A DNA stretch of 64,000 nt from Bordetella sp. LUAb4 (GTDB lineage: Bacteria > Pseudomonadota > Gammaproteobacteria > Burkholderiales > Burkholderiaceae_B). The stretch's first letter is position 1, and every line of letters starts with the position of its first letter. The notes below the pieces were generated by a model, which did no database searches, was not told the DNA's origin, and saw only the letters and a program-made list of their open reading frames with translations. Positions 46,260 through 54,946 of the stretch are shown here, in pieces. Location: contig NZ_JAHPZX010000004.1 of NCBI RefSeq assembly GCF_021325795.1, positions 248,001-312,000 on the forward strand. Reading direction: 5' to 3'. The position numbers were made by a program, and so were the translations under genes.

Positions 46260-46463
46260 TTACAGCGGAACGATCTTGGTCGCTTGCGGGCCTTTTTGAC
46301 CCATGGCGGACACATAGCTGACGCGCTGGTTTTCTTGCAGCGACTTGTAGCCTTCGCCTTGGATTTCGGAGAAATGGGCGAACAGGTCATTGCCGCCTTT
46401 TTCGGGGGTAATGAAGCCAAAACCCTTTTCCGAGTTAAACCACTTAACGATTCCGGTTTCCAT
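46260..46463 (-). CDS. Cold-shock domain protein (CspA family)
   Basis: 67 residues, a single cold-shock domain. RNP1 (KGFGFI) and RNP2 (DLFAHF) are intact, so it binds single-stranded RNA and DNA as a chaperone. The start [10 protein letters not shown] is typical. The leader between the upstream gene and the start is 212 bp and AT-rich, as expected for cold-shock genes whose 5' UTR controls stability. A strong terminator follows. Confidence 0.97.
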   Translation of the reverse strand: METGIVKWFNSEKGFGFITPEKGGNDLFAHFSEIQGEGYKSLQENQRVSYVSAMGQKGPQATKIVPL

Positions 46464-46675
46464 GAATTGAGATACCTTGATGAGTTATGGACGCTAGTCC
46501 TGGATGGAGATGATCAAGGCAAGAACATGGACAGAAGTGTGTACAACTTGCTTGCACACGGAAGAACATTATCGGCGCACTTGAAAATCTGGTGCTTACT
46601 ATGCGGGCGCGTCAGCGGAGAGTCAAGTTTTATTCGCAAATTGTTCTGCCGGACGCGAAAAAACATTCAAAAAAA

Positions 46676-46912
46676 TCAGTGAAACCGCTCAAAAGGCTTC
46701 TCATCAATCCAACGAAGCGATTTGCGCAATTTTGTAACAAGATCTTCGACCTGGTCCTGGCTGAGCAAAAACACCTCACTGGCGTCCGCTACGGCTTCCA
46801 TCCCGGGATCAGAACGGCTGATGCGCAAGAGGATGGTATCGCTGGGTCCCGCTAGGGCACCGACCTCGATGGTGGTGACGTGGATGGGGCCTTCAAGTTC
46901 GATCGTCTCCAT
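46676..46912 (-). CDS. Small protein of unknown function
   Basis: 78 residues, acidic, with no membrane segment and no motif I recognise; it ends with LRKSLRWIDEKPFERFH. ATG 46912 has AAGG about 10 bases upstream. It lies before the cold-shock gene on the same strand, separated by that gene's long leader. Codon use and length are consistent with a real gene, but I have no family. Confidence 0.6.
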   Translation of the reverse strand: METIELEGPIHVTTIEVGALAGPSDTILLRISRSDPGMEAVADASEVFLLSQDQVEDLVTKLRKSLRWIDEKPFERFH

Positions 46913-47267
46913 GGATGATTTGCCTTACGTGACGCGCACCTGCACCCGCTTGTGGGTCCTGCGGTACCTGGGCACCGGGGGATGCACGGGTCTGCTGGAT
47001 GAAGGTCGCTGGCTAAGGGGAGGCTCATCAGAGCCCATTGAGGGTCGAGGGGTCGCGCTTTTTGCCTTCTGGGAAAAACGTCTCCGAAAAACCACAATAT
47101 GCCTAAAGGCTATCACGGCGTCAGGCGCCCCGGGCGCGCGGGGAGGCGGCCTGGGCGCCTGTCAGTCCCGTCTCGACGTGGTTTCTGCCTGATTTCTGCC
47201 TGGTTTCGGCCTCTTTTGCGCGCCGTCGCAGGCGCCTGCCTGGCCTCGGCCCGGCGCAAGTGCCGCC
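46913..47267. other. 355-bp intergenic region with tandem and inverted repeats
   Basis: No gene seen. It holds three 11-bp tandem units at 47182-47214 (TTTCTGCCTGA, TTTCTGCCTGG, TTTCGGCCTCT). It also holds a 12-bp perfect palindrome GCAGGCGCCTGC at 47228-47239 and the GGCGCC core repeated at 47124-47129 and 47154-47159. The minus-strand hutF transcript ends here, so part may act in termination. Confidence 0.6.
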
Positions 47268-48722
47268 TCAGGCGTCCGTCACCAGCGTGCGCCGGACATC
47301 GACGAAGGCGGCGGCGGCCGTGTCGCGCAGGGCGTGCCTGCCGTCCCGGACGCGGGCCTGGCCGGCCACCCAGGCGTTGGCGATGGCCGAGGTACGGTGG
47401 CTGCCGAAGACGTGCGCGGACAGCATGTCGCGGGCGGGCAGCCCGGCCAGCGCCACGTGGGTGGGGTCCAGCTCAATAAAGTCGGCTTGGGCGCCTGGCT
47501 GCAGGCCGCCTACCGGCCGGCCGCTGGCCTGGGCGCCGCCAGCCACCGCGGCCAATGTCATCGCGGTGGCGACATGGGGTTGGGCGGGGTCGGCCATGAC
47601 GTTGCGCTGCCGCGTGGTCAGTCGCAGGCCGTATTCCAGCCACTGCAGTTCCTCGGCCGCGTTGACGGTGGCATGGCTGTCGGAGCCTATCCCCCACAGG
47701 CCGCCGCCTTCGCGCCAGTGCGCCATGTCGAAGAAACCGTCGCCCAGATTGGCTTCCGTCGTGGGGCACAGACCGGCCACCGCGCCGCTGCGGGCGGCGT
47801 CCAGGGTCTCTTCGGGTGTCATATGTGTGGCGTGCACCAGGCACCAGCGCGGCCCGACCTGCGCATGTTCCAGCAGCCAGCGCACCGGGGGCAGACCGCT
47901 CCAGGCGATGCAATCGTCGACTTCCTTGGTCTGCTCGGCGATGTGGATGTGGATGGGGGCGGTAGGGTCCAGCGCATCCAGGCCGGCCAGGGCCTCGGTC
48001 AAGGTGTCGGGCGGCACGGCACGCAGGGAATGCGGCGCCAGGCCCAGGCGGGCCCCTTGCGCGTCGCACAGAGGCTTCAGGGTGCCGAGCAGGCGCAGCA
48101 TGGCGTCCGTACCGTGCAGGAAGCGGCGCTGCCCGGCGTGGGGCGCGGCGCCGCCGAAGCCGCCGGTCTGATACAGCACGGGCAATAGCGTCAAGCCCAT
48201 GCCGGTGCGCTGGGCCGCGCGCAGGATGGCCATCGCCATATCGGGCCGCGGCGCGTAGGGCTGGCCCTGCGGATCGTGATGCAGATAGTGGAACTCGCAG
48301 ACGCTGGTATAGCCGGCTTCCAGCATTTCGACGTAGAGCCAGGTGGCGATGGCTTCCACCTGGGCAGGGTCGATACGGCTGGCGCAGCGGTACATCAGGT
48401 CGCGCCAGCTCCAGAAACTGTCGGCCGCCTGGGCGCGATATTCGGTCAGGCCGCAGAATCCACGCTGGAACGCATGGGAATGCAGATTGGGCATGCCGGG
48501 GATCAGCGGGCCGACGGCGCGGGCCTGCCCCGCCGCCGGGCTTGCGCCGGTGCGTACGTCGGTGAGACGGCCTTGCGGGTCCCAGGTCAATTCGACATCA
48601 CGGGCCCAGCCGGCGGGCAGCAGGGCGTCGGCGGCCCAGATCGTGGTTGTCGGCGGCGGCGCGGTCGCGGGCGTTGCCGCGGAGGCGGCGTTGGCGGGTG
48701 GCAGGGAGCGTGCGTGCTTCAT
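47268..48722 (-). CDS. hutF: Formimidoylglutamate deiminase
   Basis: 484 residues, amidohydrolase superfamily. It converts N-formimidoyl-L-glutamate to N-formyl-L-glutamate and ammonia in the five-step histidine pathway. Zinc-binding HSH is in NLHSHAFQRG; later family segments are YTSVCEFHYLHHD, HIHIAEQTKEVDDC, LVHATHMTPEE and GIGSDSHATVN. It follows hutD after 15 bp in an operon with a polar amino-acid ABC transporter. hutH, hutU, hutI and a linked hutG are absent from this cluster. Confidence 0.94.
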   Translation of the reverse strand: MKHARSLPPANAASAATPATAPPPTTTIWAADALLPAGWARDVELTWDPQGRLTDVRTGASPAAGQARAVGPLIPGMPNLHSHAFQRGFCGLTEYRAQAADSFWSWRDLMYRCASRIDPAQVEAIATWLYVEMLEAGYTSVCEFHYLHHDPQGQPYAPRPDMAMAILRAAQRTGMGLTLLPVLYQTGGFGGAAPHAGQRRFLHGTDAMLRLLGTLKPLCDAQGARLGLAPHSLRAVPPDTLTEALAGLDALDPTAPIHIHIAEQTKEVDDCIAWSGLPPVRWLLEHAQVGPRWCLVHATHMTPEETLDAARSGAVAGLCPTTEANLGDGFFDMAHWREGGGLWGIGSDSHATVNAAEELQWLEYGLRLTTRQRNVMADPAQPHVATAMTLAAVAGGAQASGRPVGGLQPGAQADFIELDPTHVALAGLPARDMLSAHVFGSHRTSAIANAWVAGQARVRDGRHALRDTAAAAFVDVRRTLVTDA

Positions 48723-48737
48723 GGTGCTTCTCGAGCT

Positions 48738-49409
48738 TCAGGCTGGTCGCGCTTGGGACGCATGCGCGTCGCCACCCGTCGGGCGGGACGCGGCGGATAT
48801 ATCAAAGGTAACGGCGAGCAAGCCCGCGCTGGCGTTGACGGCGGGGCGTATGCCGCCGGCGGACCGTACACGCCAGGTTTGCCCGGTTCGTGCCCACCAC
48901 AGGCCCGAGTCCGGGGGCAGTGTGTAGCCGGAGTCGTCGCCACCGGCGGCTGCCACGGCCCAGTTGCCCCCCACGGCCAGCAGCAGTCCATACGCGGCGG
49001 GCGGTAGTTCGGCGTCTTGCCTGATGACCGTCACGTTCGCGCTGACGGCGCCACGCCGGCTCATGACATTGAAATCTTCCGACGCGCCGCCTTGCAGCGC
49101 GCAGTCGACTTCAACGTCGCCGGGGAAGGGGAAGGGCACCAATGCGTCGGTCAAGGCGTGCATGCCGCTGGGAAAGCCTCCGCGCAGCAGCACACCCGGT
49201 CCGCTCAGCAGCGTAATGACGCGGTCGACATCGGCGAATCGGGAAAACGGTCCATCGGCATCGATGCGGGCCACGCTGACGCGCCAGAGGAAATCGTTGA
49301 CGCCGGCGCCCGGCGGCCAGCAGACGATCTCCCGGGTCAGGCCGCCGCCATTCTTCCAGGCTTGGGCGGGGACGTCGGCCAAGCGGAAGGGGGTGATGAT
49401 CTCAGCCAC
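48738..49409 (-). CDS. hutD: HutD-family protein
   Basis: 223 residues of the HutD cupin-like family, often found in histidine-utilisation operons and thought to limit pathway activity. The N-terminal [14 protein letters not shown] block is diagnostic, and [25 protein letters not shown] follows. It overlaps the ATPase stop by 8 bp and precedes hutF by 15 bp, so it is tightly coupled to both. The C-terminus beyond about 205 is low-complexity. Confidence 0.92.
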   Translation of the reverse strand: MAEIITPFRLADVPAQAWKNGGGLTREIVCWPPGAGVNDFLWRVSVARIDADGPFSRFADVDRVITLLSGPGVLLRGGFPSGMHALTDALVPFPFPGDVEVDCALQGGASEDFNVMSRRGAVSANVTVIRQDAELPPAAYGLLLAVGGNWAVAAAGGDDSGYTLPPDSGLWWARTGQTWRVRSAGGIRPAVNASAGLLAVTFDISAASRPTGGDAHASQARPA

Positions 49410-50187
49410 GTTTCAGCACCGCCTGCAAGAATTCGCGCGTCCGAGCTTGAGCGGGCGCGGTGAAGATCTGGGACGGCGGACCGGCCTCGATGATGCCGCC
49501 ATGGTCCATCACCACCACCACATCCGCTACTTCCTGCGCGAATGCCATTTCGTGGGTCACCACCATCATGGTCATGCCTTCCGCGGCCAGCAGCTTCATG
49601 ACCTTCAGGACTTCACCCACCAATTCAGGATCCAACGCGGACGTGGGTTCGTCGAACAGCATGACCCGCGGCTGCATGGCCAGGGCACGCGCGATGGCGA
49701 CCCGCTGCTTCTGGCCGCCGGACAGGCTGGCGGGCATGGCATCGGCCTTGTGCGCGAGTCCCACTTTTTCCAACAGCGCGCGCGCCTCGTCTTCCGCCTG
49801 CTGGCGCGTAATGCCGCGCAGCTTGCGGGGACCCAGCGTAATGTTGTGCAGCACGTTCAGATGGGCGAACAGATTGAAGGATTGGAACACCATTCCCACT
49901 TCTTCGCGCAGCTTGTTGAGCTGGTTGTCGGGCAACATGATGCCGTCCGTCAACAGCGGCCGGCCGCAGATTTCGATGTCACCTTCCTGGGCCAACTCCA
50001 GGCCGTTGCAGCAACGCAGCAGCGTGCTTTTGCCGGAGCCGCTGGGGCCGATCACCACCACCACTTGCGACGGCAGGATGTCCAGGTCGATGCCGCGCAG
50101 CACGACGTTGTCGCCGTAAGCCTTGACCAGTTGGCGGATGCTGATCATGGGGGCCATGGTCCGGATTGCTTGATCTCGCGCGCTCAT
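49402..50187 (-). CDS. Polar amino-acid ABC transporter ATPase
   Basis: 261 residues. Walker [11 protein letters not shown]-loop in MVFQSFNLF, signature LSGGQKQRV and Walker [14 protein letters not shown] are all present, as in HisP/GlnQ-type subunits. The start at 50187 overlaps the permease stop by 4 bp. It belongs to a three-gene transporter feeding the hutD-hutF pair, so histidine or a histidine breakdown intermediate is a plausible substrate. Confidence 0.94.
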   Translation of the reverse strand: MSARDQAIRTMAPMISIRQLVKAYGDNVVLRGIDLDILPSQVVVVIGPSGSGKSTLLRCCNGLELAQEGDIEICGRPLLTDGIMLPDNQLNKLREEVGMVFQSFNLFAHLNVLHNITLGPRKLRGITRQQAEDEARALLEKVGLAHKADAMPASLSGGQKQRVAIARALAMQPRVMLFDEPTSALDPELVGEVLKVMKLLAAEGMTMMVVTHEMAFAQEVADVVVVMDHGGIIEAGPPSQIFTAPAQARTREFLQAVLKRG

Positions 50188-50852
50188 TGCACCATTCCTC
50201 CAGCGCGCAGGCGCAACTCGATACGGCGCAACAGGAAGGTCGTCACACCCGTCAACACGAAATAGATCACGGCGATGGCCAGGTAGACCTCCAGGGAACG
50301 ATAGGACACGGAAATGATCTTCTGGCCTTCGTGCATCACGTCATGGATGGTCAGCAGGGACACCAGCGCGGAATTCTTGATGAGCGCGATGAACTCGTTG
50401 CCCAGCGGCGGAATCATGCGCACGAAAGCTTGCGGCAGCACCACGCTGGTCATGGCCATGTGCCCGGGCATGCCCAAGGACCGCGCCGCTTCGACCTGGC
50501 CGCGATCGATGGACTGGATGGATCCCCGGACAATCTCCGACACATAGGCGCCGCTGTAGATCGACAGCCCGATGGTGCCGCAGACGAAGGCCGGCAGGGT
50601 GATGCCGAACTGGGGCAAGCCAAAGAACAGGATGAACAACTGCACCAGCAGGGGCGTGCCGCGGATCGCCGCCACGTACGTGGAGCAAAGGCCGTAGACC
50701 ACGCGACGGCGCGGGTCCAGGCGGCCGATGCCCACCAGCAAGCCGATCAGGCTGCCGAGCAGCAGCGACACGGAAACGATTTCTATCGTCACCGCGGCGC
50801 CTCGGAGCAGGTCGGGCCAATTGGCCCAGACCGGGGAAAAATCAAGATCCAT
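50184..50852 (-). CDS. Polar amino-acid ABC transporter permease
   Basis: 222 residues with about five membrane helices. The HisM/GlnP-type EAA loop is [15 protein letters not shown], and the N-terminal pattern [20 protein letters not shown] is typical. Only one permease gene is present, so it should act as a homodimer. It is 130 bp from the binding-protein gene, across a 13-bp tandem repeat. Confidence 0.93.
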   Translation of the reverse strand: MDLDFSPVWANWPDLLRGAAVTIEIVSVSLLLGSLIGLLVGIGRLDPRRRVVYGLCSTYVAAIRGTPLLVQLFILFFGLPQFGITLPAFVCGTIGLSIYSGAYVSEIVRGSIQSIDRGQVEAARSLGMPGHMAMTSVVLPQAFVRMIPPLGNEFIALIKNSALVSLLTIHDVMHEGQKIISVSYRSLEVYLAIAVIYFVLTGVTTFLLRRIELRLRAGGMVQ

Positions 50853-50886
50853 TCAGTACCTCAGGACGAACTCGGTGGCGAATAAA

Positions 50887-50938
50887 GCTAAGGAACGCAG
50901 CTAAGGAGCACGGCTAACGAATGCAGCTAATGAACCTG
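50887..50938. repeat. Four 13-bp tandem repeats before the permease gene
   Basis: GCTAAGGAACGCA, GCTAAGGAGCACG, GCTAACGAATGCA and GCTAATGAACCTG lie head to tail. They fill most of the intergenic gap between the binding-protein stop and the permease start, upstream of the latter's ribosome site. Confidence 0.8.
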
Positions 50939-50982
50939 GCGGGCGGACGTAACTTGTAGGCGCAACGTGCAAACGTAGCGGC

Positions 50983-51735
50983 TCAATTGCTGAACCACTT
51001 CTTGACGATCGCATCGTAGGTGCCGTCGGCTTTCAACTGCGCCAGTGCCTTGTTCAGCGCGGTGGTCAGTTCGGGCATGTCCTTGCGCACGGCCATGCCG
51101 TAGGCTTCGGTCGTCAGTTGCTCGGGCAGGACCTTGAGGCCACCGCGGGTGCGCACGTATTGGTACGCGGCCGGCAGGCCGGTGACCGCGGCATCGGCGC
51201 GGCCGATGGCCACCAGGTTGAACATCTGGTCGTTCTTTTCCACTTCCACCAGCTTCACGCCAGGGTAGTTGTCCTTGACGAAGCTCACCGACTTGGTGCC
51301 GACCTGCACGCTCACCTGCTTGCCGTCCAGGTCCTTGGGCGACTTGATGCTGCTGTTGTCCGCCTTGACCATGGCCACCAGGCCGCCGGCATAGTAGGAA
51401 TCGCCGAAGTCGACGACCTTGCGGCGTTCGTCGGTGATGTAGATGGCCGAGACCGCCATGTCGAAGCGCTTGGACACCAGGCCGGGAATCAGGCCCTTGA
51501 AGTCGATCTGCGTCCATTCGACCTTCTTGCCCATGGCCTTGGCCAGGGCTTCGGTCAGCTCGACGTCGAAGCCGGTCATCTTGCCGTTCTCGACGAATTC
51601 CATGGGCGGGAAAGTGGCATCGGTGACCACGCGGATTACATCCTGATCGGCCAGGGCAGGCGCGGGGGCGGCAGCCCAAGCCAGGGGACACAAGGCGAGC
51701 GCGGCCTGCAGGACACGGCGACGAAGGGTTTTCAT
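50983..51735 (-). CDS. Polar amino-acid-binding periplasmic protein
   Basis: 250 residues of the SBP_bac_3 family, with a signal peptide (MKTLRRRVLQAALALCPLAW ... ALA). Ligand-binding segments are TDATFPPMEFVENGKMTGFDV, FDMAVSAIYITDERRKVVDF and VGTKSVSFVKD. It is the specificity subunit of the transporter; the pattern resembles binders of basic or polar amino acids. It is the first gene after the IclR regulator with a 31-bp gap, so they probably share a promoter. Confidence 0.93.
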   Translation of the reverse strand: MKTLRRRVLQAALALCPLAWAAAPAPALADQDVIRVVTDATFPPMEFVENGKMTGFDVELTEALAKAMGKKVEWTQIDFKGLIPGLVSKRFDMAVSAIYITDERRKVVDFGDSYYAGGLVAMVKADNSSIKSPKDLDGKQVSVQVGTKSVSFVKDNYPGVKLVEVEKNDQMFNLVAIGRADAAVTGLPAAYQYVRTRGGLKVLPEQLTTEAYGMAVRKDMPELTTALNKALAQLKADGTYDAIVKKWFSN

Positions 51736-51766
51736 GGAAGGCTCCTGGAAAATGATGGGATGAAGA

Positions 51767-52513
51767 TCAGGTGAGGCTCAACAAACGGGATACGCGGGCG
51801 GCGGCGACCACCACCATCCGTGTCAATTCTTCCGCGCGCGGCAGGCCACGCGCAGTCGGTGCCATCAAGGTCATGCATCCGGCCAGGCGCTGGCCCGGAC
51901 CGAACAACGGCGCGCTGGCACCCCATACGCCTTCGTCCACTTCGTTCTGGCTGCAGGCATACCCGGCCGCGCGGATCGCAGCCAGGGACGCACGGTCGGG
52001 CAAGGCCGGATCGGCGGATTCGTCCTGCCAGGCATCGAGCACGGCATCGCGGCGCGCGGGCGGCATATGGGCGAGCAGGCATTTGGCGGTGGCGCCTCTG
52101 CGCAAAGGGACGCTGCGGCCTTTCACGAAAGAGCAGCGCAGGGCTTGCGGACTTTCCAGCATGTCCAGGCAGATGGCACGATCGTTGACCGCGACGATCA
52201 GGCCCACGCTTTCATGGGATTGATGCACCAGCCGTTGCATATCCATGCGGGCCATATGAACCAGGCTGGAAGTGGCGTCGAAGCCCTGGGCCAGTTGCAG
52301 CCCCATGGGACCGGGCGCGTAGCTGCCATCTTCTTCCTGCACGAACCCCCAGTGCTTGAGCCGGGCCAATTGCCGGTATAGCGAACTGCGCGGCATGCCC
52401 GTGGCGTCGGCCAGTTGTTGCGCGGTCACCGGCCCATTCCATTGAGCGAGCGTGGCCAGCACCAGCAGGACGCGGTCTTGGGCAGCGGGGGCCAGGGCGG
52501 TTGTAGACATCAT
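51767..52513 (-). CDS. IclR-family transcriptional regulator
   Basis: 248 residues from the first of two ATGs at 52513. The N-terminal winged helix (AQQLADATGMPRSSLYRQLARLKHWGF, about 30-60) is followed by an IclR effector domain containing DMQRLVHQSHESVGLIVAV and GATAKCLLAHMP. The frame extends to a TTG at 52549 that I judge less likely. It heads the ABC-hutD-hutF operon and is likely its regulator, in place of the usual GntR-type HutC. Confidence 0.9.
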   Translation of the reverse strand: MMSTTALAPAAQDRVLLVLATLAQWNGPVTAQQLADATGMPRSSLYRQLARLKHWGFVQEEDGSYAPGPMGLQLAQGFDATSSLVHMARMDMQRLVHQSHESVGLIVAVNDRAICLDMLESPQALRCSFVKGRSVPLRRGATAKCLLAHMPPARRDAVLDAWQDESADPALPDRASLAAIRAAGYACSQNEVDEGVWGASAPLFGPGQRLAGCMTLMAPTARGLPRAEELTRMVVVAAARVSRLLSLT

Positions 52514-52560
52514 GGCCGCAGTATGGGATGAATTGGGATCCAAGGCCAAGATAGAAATCC

Positions 52561-52575
52561 CATTCCATGGGAATG
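52561..52575. promoter_or_regulatory. Palindrome upstream of the IclR gene
   Basis: CATTCC-ATG-GGAATG, 48 bp before the regulator's start. IclR-type proteins bind short palindromes in their own promoters, so this is a candidate autoregulatory site. Confidence 0.4.
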
Positions 52576-52712
52576 AATGGCTACTTTTAGCGGCTGGCGC
52601 CTGCTCGAATTTCCGCGCTTAAGTCCATGATATGACTAAGAATTAGGAGAATTAAGGGATAACCCTAGATCAACGTGCACGGAGAAGTGTCCCACGGGGT
52701 GGGAATCGATTT

Positions 52713-52741
52713 GCATTCCGCCTCAAGGCGGGGCGGAATGC
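52713..52741 (-). terminator. 10-bp hairpin after the small gene at 52775
   Basis: GCATTCCGCC and its exact complement GGCGGAATGC with a 9-base loop, 34 bp after the stop. There is no T-run on the minus strand, so termination would be weaker than at 46202-46230. Confidence 0.5.
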
Positions 52742-52774
52742 GCCTCGACTTGGTGCAATGTCCCGGCTTGCGGG

Positions 52775-53053
52775 TCAGGCGGCGATTCTATTGAAAGGCC
52801 AGATCCAATTCCTGTAAACGTGCGCCTTGAACATGATGTCCCTGAACTCGCTGTTCTTCTCGTTTTGCACCGTGTCATCCGCATACGTCAGCGCGGGGTT
52901 TTCGGTGCTGCGGCAGATCTTGCCCACGGGCAGATGCACACAAGGGTCGGCCATTTTCTTCAATTCCTCGAAGGGAACATCCAATAGATCGGCCACCGCC
53001 CTGACATCTGCTCGGGAATAAGTGGGATTCAGGGCGCTGTATTCGATGGTCAT
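52775..53053 (-). CDS. Small protein of unknown function, divergent from fecI
   Basis: 92 residues. ATG 53053 has GGAGA 7-8 bases upstream, which decides the start over the longer frame to 53116. The N-terminal half looks helical; residues about 40-55 (DPCVHLPVGKIC) hold two cysteines; the C-terminus is aromatic (YRNWIWPFNR). It is lower in GC than its neighbours. It faces the fecI gene across a probable Fur box, so it may be iron-regulated. I do not recognise a family. Confidence 0.65.
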   Translation of the reverse strand: MTIEYSALNPTYSRADVRAVADLLDVPFEELKKMADPCVHLPVGKICRSTENPALTYADDTVQNEKNSEFRDIMFKAHVYRNWIWPFNRIAA

Positions 53054-53138
53054 CACGTAGTCTCCATATATATACGCGCGGTGGTGCGCGAACAGGTAGG
53101 TGTGGCGCGCCGGCAATACGGTTCCCAGAGCAGACTGC

Positions 53139-53158
53139 AGATAAGAATAATTCTTGGT
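53139..53158. promoter_or_regulatory. Candidate Fur box
   Basis: The region AGATAAGAATAATTCTTGGT contains the perfect 13-bp palindrome AAGAAT-A-ATTCTT and the GATAA start of the classical Fur site. It lies about 90 bp before both the fecI start and the divergent small gene. Fur control of sigma-factor genes for ferric uptake is the known pattern in this family; the match here is by eye. Confidence 0.6.
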
Positions 53159-53248
53159 ATCATCGCCGTCTGATTCTTGACCGGCTTTGCTGATTCGTGC
53201 TGGCTGTGTTTCTCCTTGTCAGCCGCACGCCGCCGGGTCGCTGCCATC

Positions 53249-53740
53249 ATGTCCATCGCTACCCTAGAACATCTGTACGTAGAGAACCACGCCTGGCTCT
53301 GCCTATGGCTGCGCCGCCGGCTCGATTGTGGCGAGGAGGCGGCCGATCTCGCGCACGATACTTTTCTACGAGTGCTGCGCAAGCCCGATGATTTGCCCGC
53401 CGTGCGCGAGCCACGGGCTTACCTGACCACCGTCGCGCGTGGCCTGCTCAATGACCATTGGCGGCGTCGCTCGCTGGAGAAGGCCTGGCTGGAAACCCTG
53501 GCCGCGCTGCCCGAGGATTTCGACGCATCGCCGGAACGGTTGCTGGTGCTGCAGCAGACACTGCATCAACTCGACATCATGCTGGCCGGCTTGGCGGCCA
53601 AGGCGCGCGAGGTCTTCGTGCTATCACAGCTGGAAGGCCTGACCTATGTGGAGATCGCGACGCGAATGAAGCTGAGCGACCGTACGGTCAAACGTTATAT
53701 GGCCCAAGGCTTCGAGCTTTGCCTGGCCTTGATCGATTGA
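53249..53740 (+). CDS. fecI: FecI-type ECF sigma factor
   Basis: 163 residues. Sigma region 2 (about 5-70: LEHLYVENHAWLCLWLRRRL, DTFLRVLRKP) and region 4 (about 105-155: AREVFVLSQLEGLTYVEIA) match iron-uptake ECF sigmas. The ATG at 53249 was chosen over the longer upstream frame because it begins the family alignment. The order sigma, FecR, TonB receptor and the 4-bp gap to the FecR gene make it the sigma factor that transcribes the receptor gene when ligand binds outside. Confidence 0.92.
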   Translation: MSIATLEHLYVENHAWLCLWLRRRLDCGEEAADLAHDTFLRVLRKPDDLPAVREPRAYLTTVARGLLNDHWRRRSLEKAWLETLAALPEDFDASPERLLVLQQTLHQLDIMLAGLAAKAREVFVLSQLEGLTYVEIATRMKLSDRTVKRYMAQGFELCLALID

Positions 53741-53744
53741 AGCC

Positions 53745-54761
53745 ATGTCCGCGTCCGGCACCGCCCCCGCTCTCGACCATGCCGTCATCCGCGAAGCAGC
53801 GCGCTGGCTCGTGCGCCTGCATTCCGGCGAGGCCAGTCCCGAAGACCATGCCGCTTTGCAACGCTGGCGCCAGGAGCGAGCCGAACACGAACTGGCCTGG
53901 CAGCGGGCGCAACGGCTGAGCGAACGCTTCGGCGCTTTGCCGCCCATGCTGGGCGTGCCGGTGCTTACGCGTGCGACGGGGCTGAACCGTCGCGCGCTGA
54001 TGAAAACGCTGGCGGCATTGGGCGTGACGGTGCCGGTGGCCTGGTTGGCCTACCGTTATGGGCCCTTCCTGGAAAACGGCGCGGGCGACTACCGCACGGC
54101 TGTGGGCGAACATCGCGATGTCGTGCTCGCGGACGGTAGCCAGGTGCAGCTCAACACCGCTACCGCGCTGGACGTCCGCTATAGCGAGGACAGCCGGCTG
54201 ATGCGTCTGCGCGACGGCGAGATCTATGTGCGTACGGCGCAGGACAGGGCGGCGCGCGCGCGGCCCTTTCTTGTCGAGACCGCCGCGGGCCGCTTGCGCG
54301 CCCTGGGTACACGCTTCGTCGTCAGGCAGTTCGATGACGGCGAAGGCAGCACGTCCCTGGCGGTGCTGGAGCATCGCGTCGAAGTGACCTTGCGTGCCGA
54401 TGGCACCCGCCGCATCTTCGACGCGGGGCAGTCCGTGCGGTTTACCGCCGCTGGCTTCAAGGCCATACCGGCGATACCGGCAGTGCAAGGCCAAACCGGC
54501 ACGTCGCCGGGGCATCCTCCCGCCTGGACGCATGGTGCGCTGGAGGCCGACAACATGAGGCTGGATGCCTTCCTGGCCGAGTTGTCGCGTTATCGCCGTG
54601 GCATCGTGCGTTGCGATCCGGCGGTGGCCGGCCTGCGCGTGTCGGGCGTGTTCCAGCTGGCGGACACCGACCATGTGCTGGCGGTGGTCGGCCAGACGCT
54701 GCCGGTGCGTATCGTGCAGCGGACGGCCTATTGGGTGACGGTGACCGCAAGGGCGTCTTGA
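53745..54761 (+). CDS. fecR: FecR-type anti-sigma/transmembrane regulator
   Basis: 338 residues. The cytoplasmic N-terminal domain (DUF4880-like, about 10-60: AARWLVRLHSGEASPEDHAALQRWR) is followed by one membrane helix (about 85-105: LMKTLAALGVTVPVAWLAY), the periplasmic FecR domain (about 115-215: GEHRDVVLADGSQVQLNTAT) and a DUF4974-like C-terminus. It relays receptor occupancy to FecI. It starts 4 bp after fecI, so the two are coupled. Confidence 0.92.
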   Translation: MSASGTAPALDHAVIREAARWLVRLHSGEASPEDHAALQRWRQERAEHELAWQRAQRLSERFGALPPMLGVPVLTRATGLNRRALMKTLAALGVTVPVAWLAYRYGPFLENGAGDYRTAVGEHRDVVLADGSQVQLNTATALDVRYSEDSRLMRLRDGEIYVRTAQDRAARARPFLVETAAGRLRALGTRFVVRQFDDGEGSTSLAVLEHRVEVTLRADGTRRIFDAGQSVRFTAAGFKAIPAIPAVQGQTGTSPGHPPAWTHGALEADNMRLDAFLAELSRYRRGIVRCDPAVAGLRVSGVFQLADTDHVLAVVGQTLPVRIVQRTAYWVTVTARAS

Positions 54762-54946
54762 GAGAAGCGCATCGACGCCAAGGCCGGCCCGCCCCGGTGA
54801 GGTTCCGATCTCATCCCCAGCCCAAGCCGCCTCTTATTTCCGTGTTTCATTTGTTTGCAATTCGATCTGTCCTGGCGTGTCCCTTTTCCGATCGCTCGTC
54901 CGGCATATGTCGCATCAACGGGATGCATGCGACAGGAGAGTGGAAC

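Noticed and set aside
20632-50938. CRISPR-like array
   Set aside because: The repeat units are 9-15 bp with no unique spacers of regular length and no cas genes nearby.
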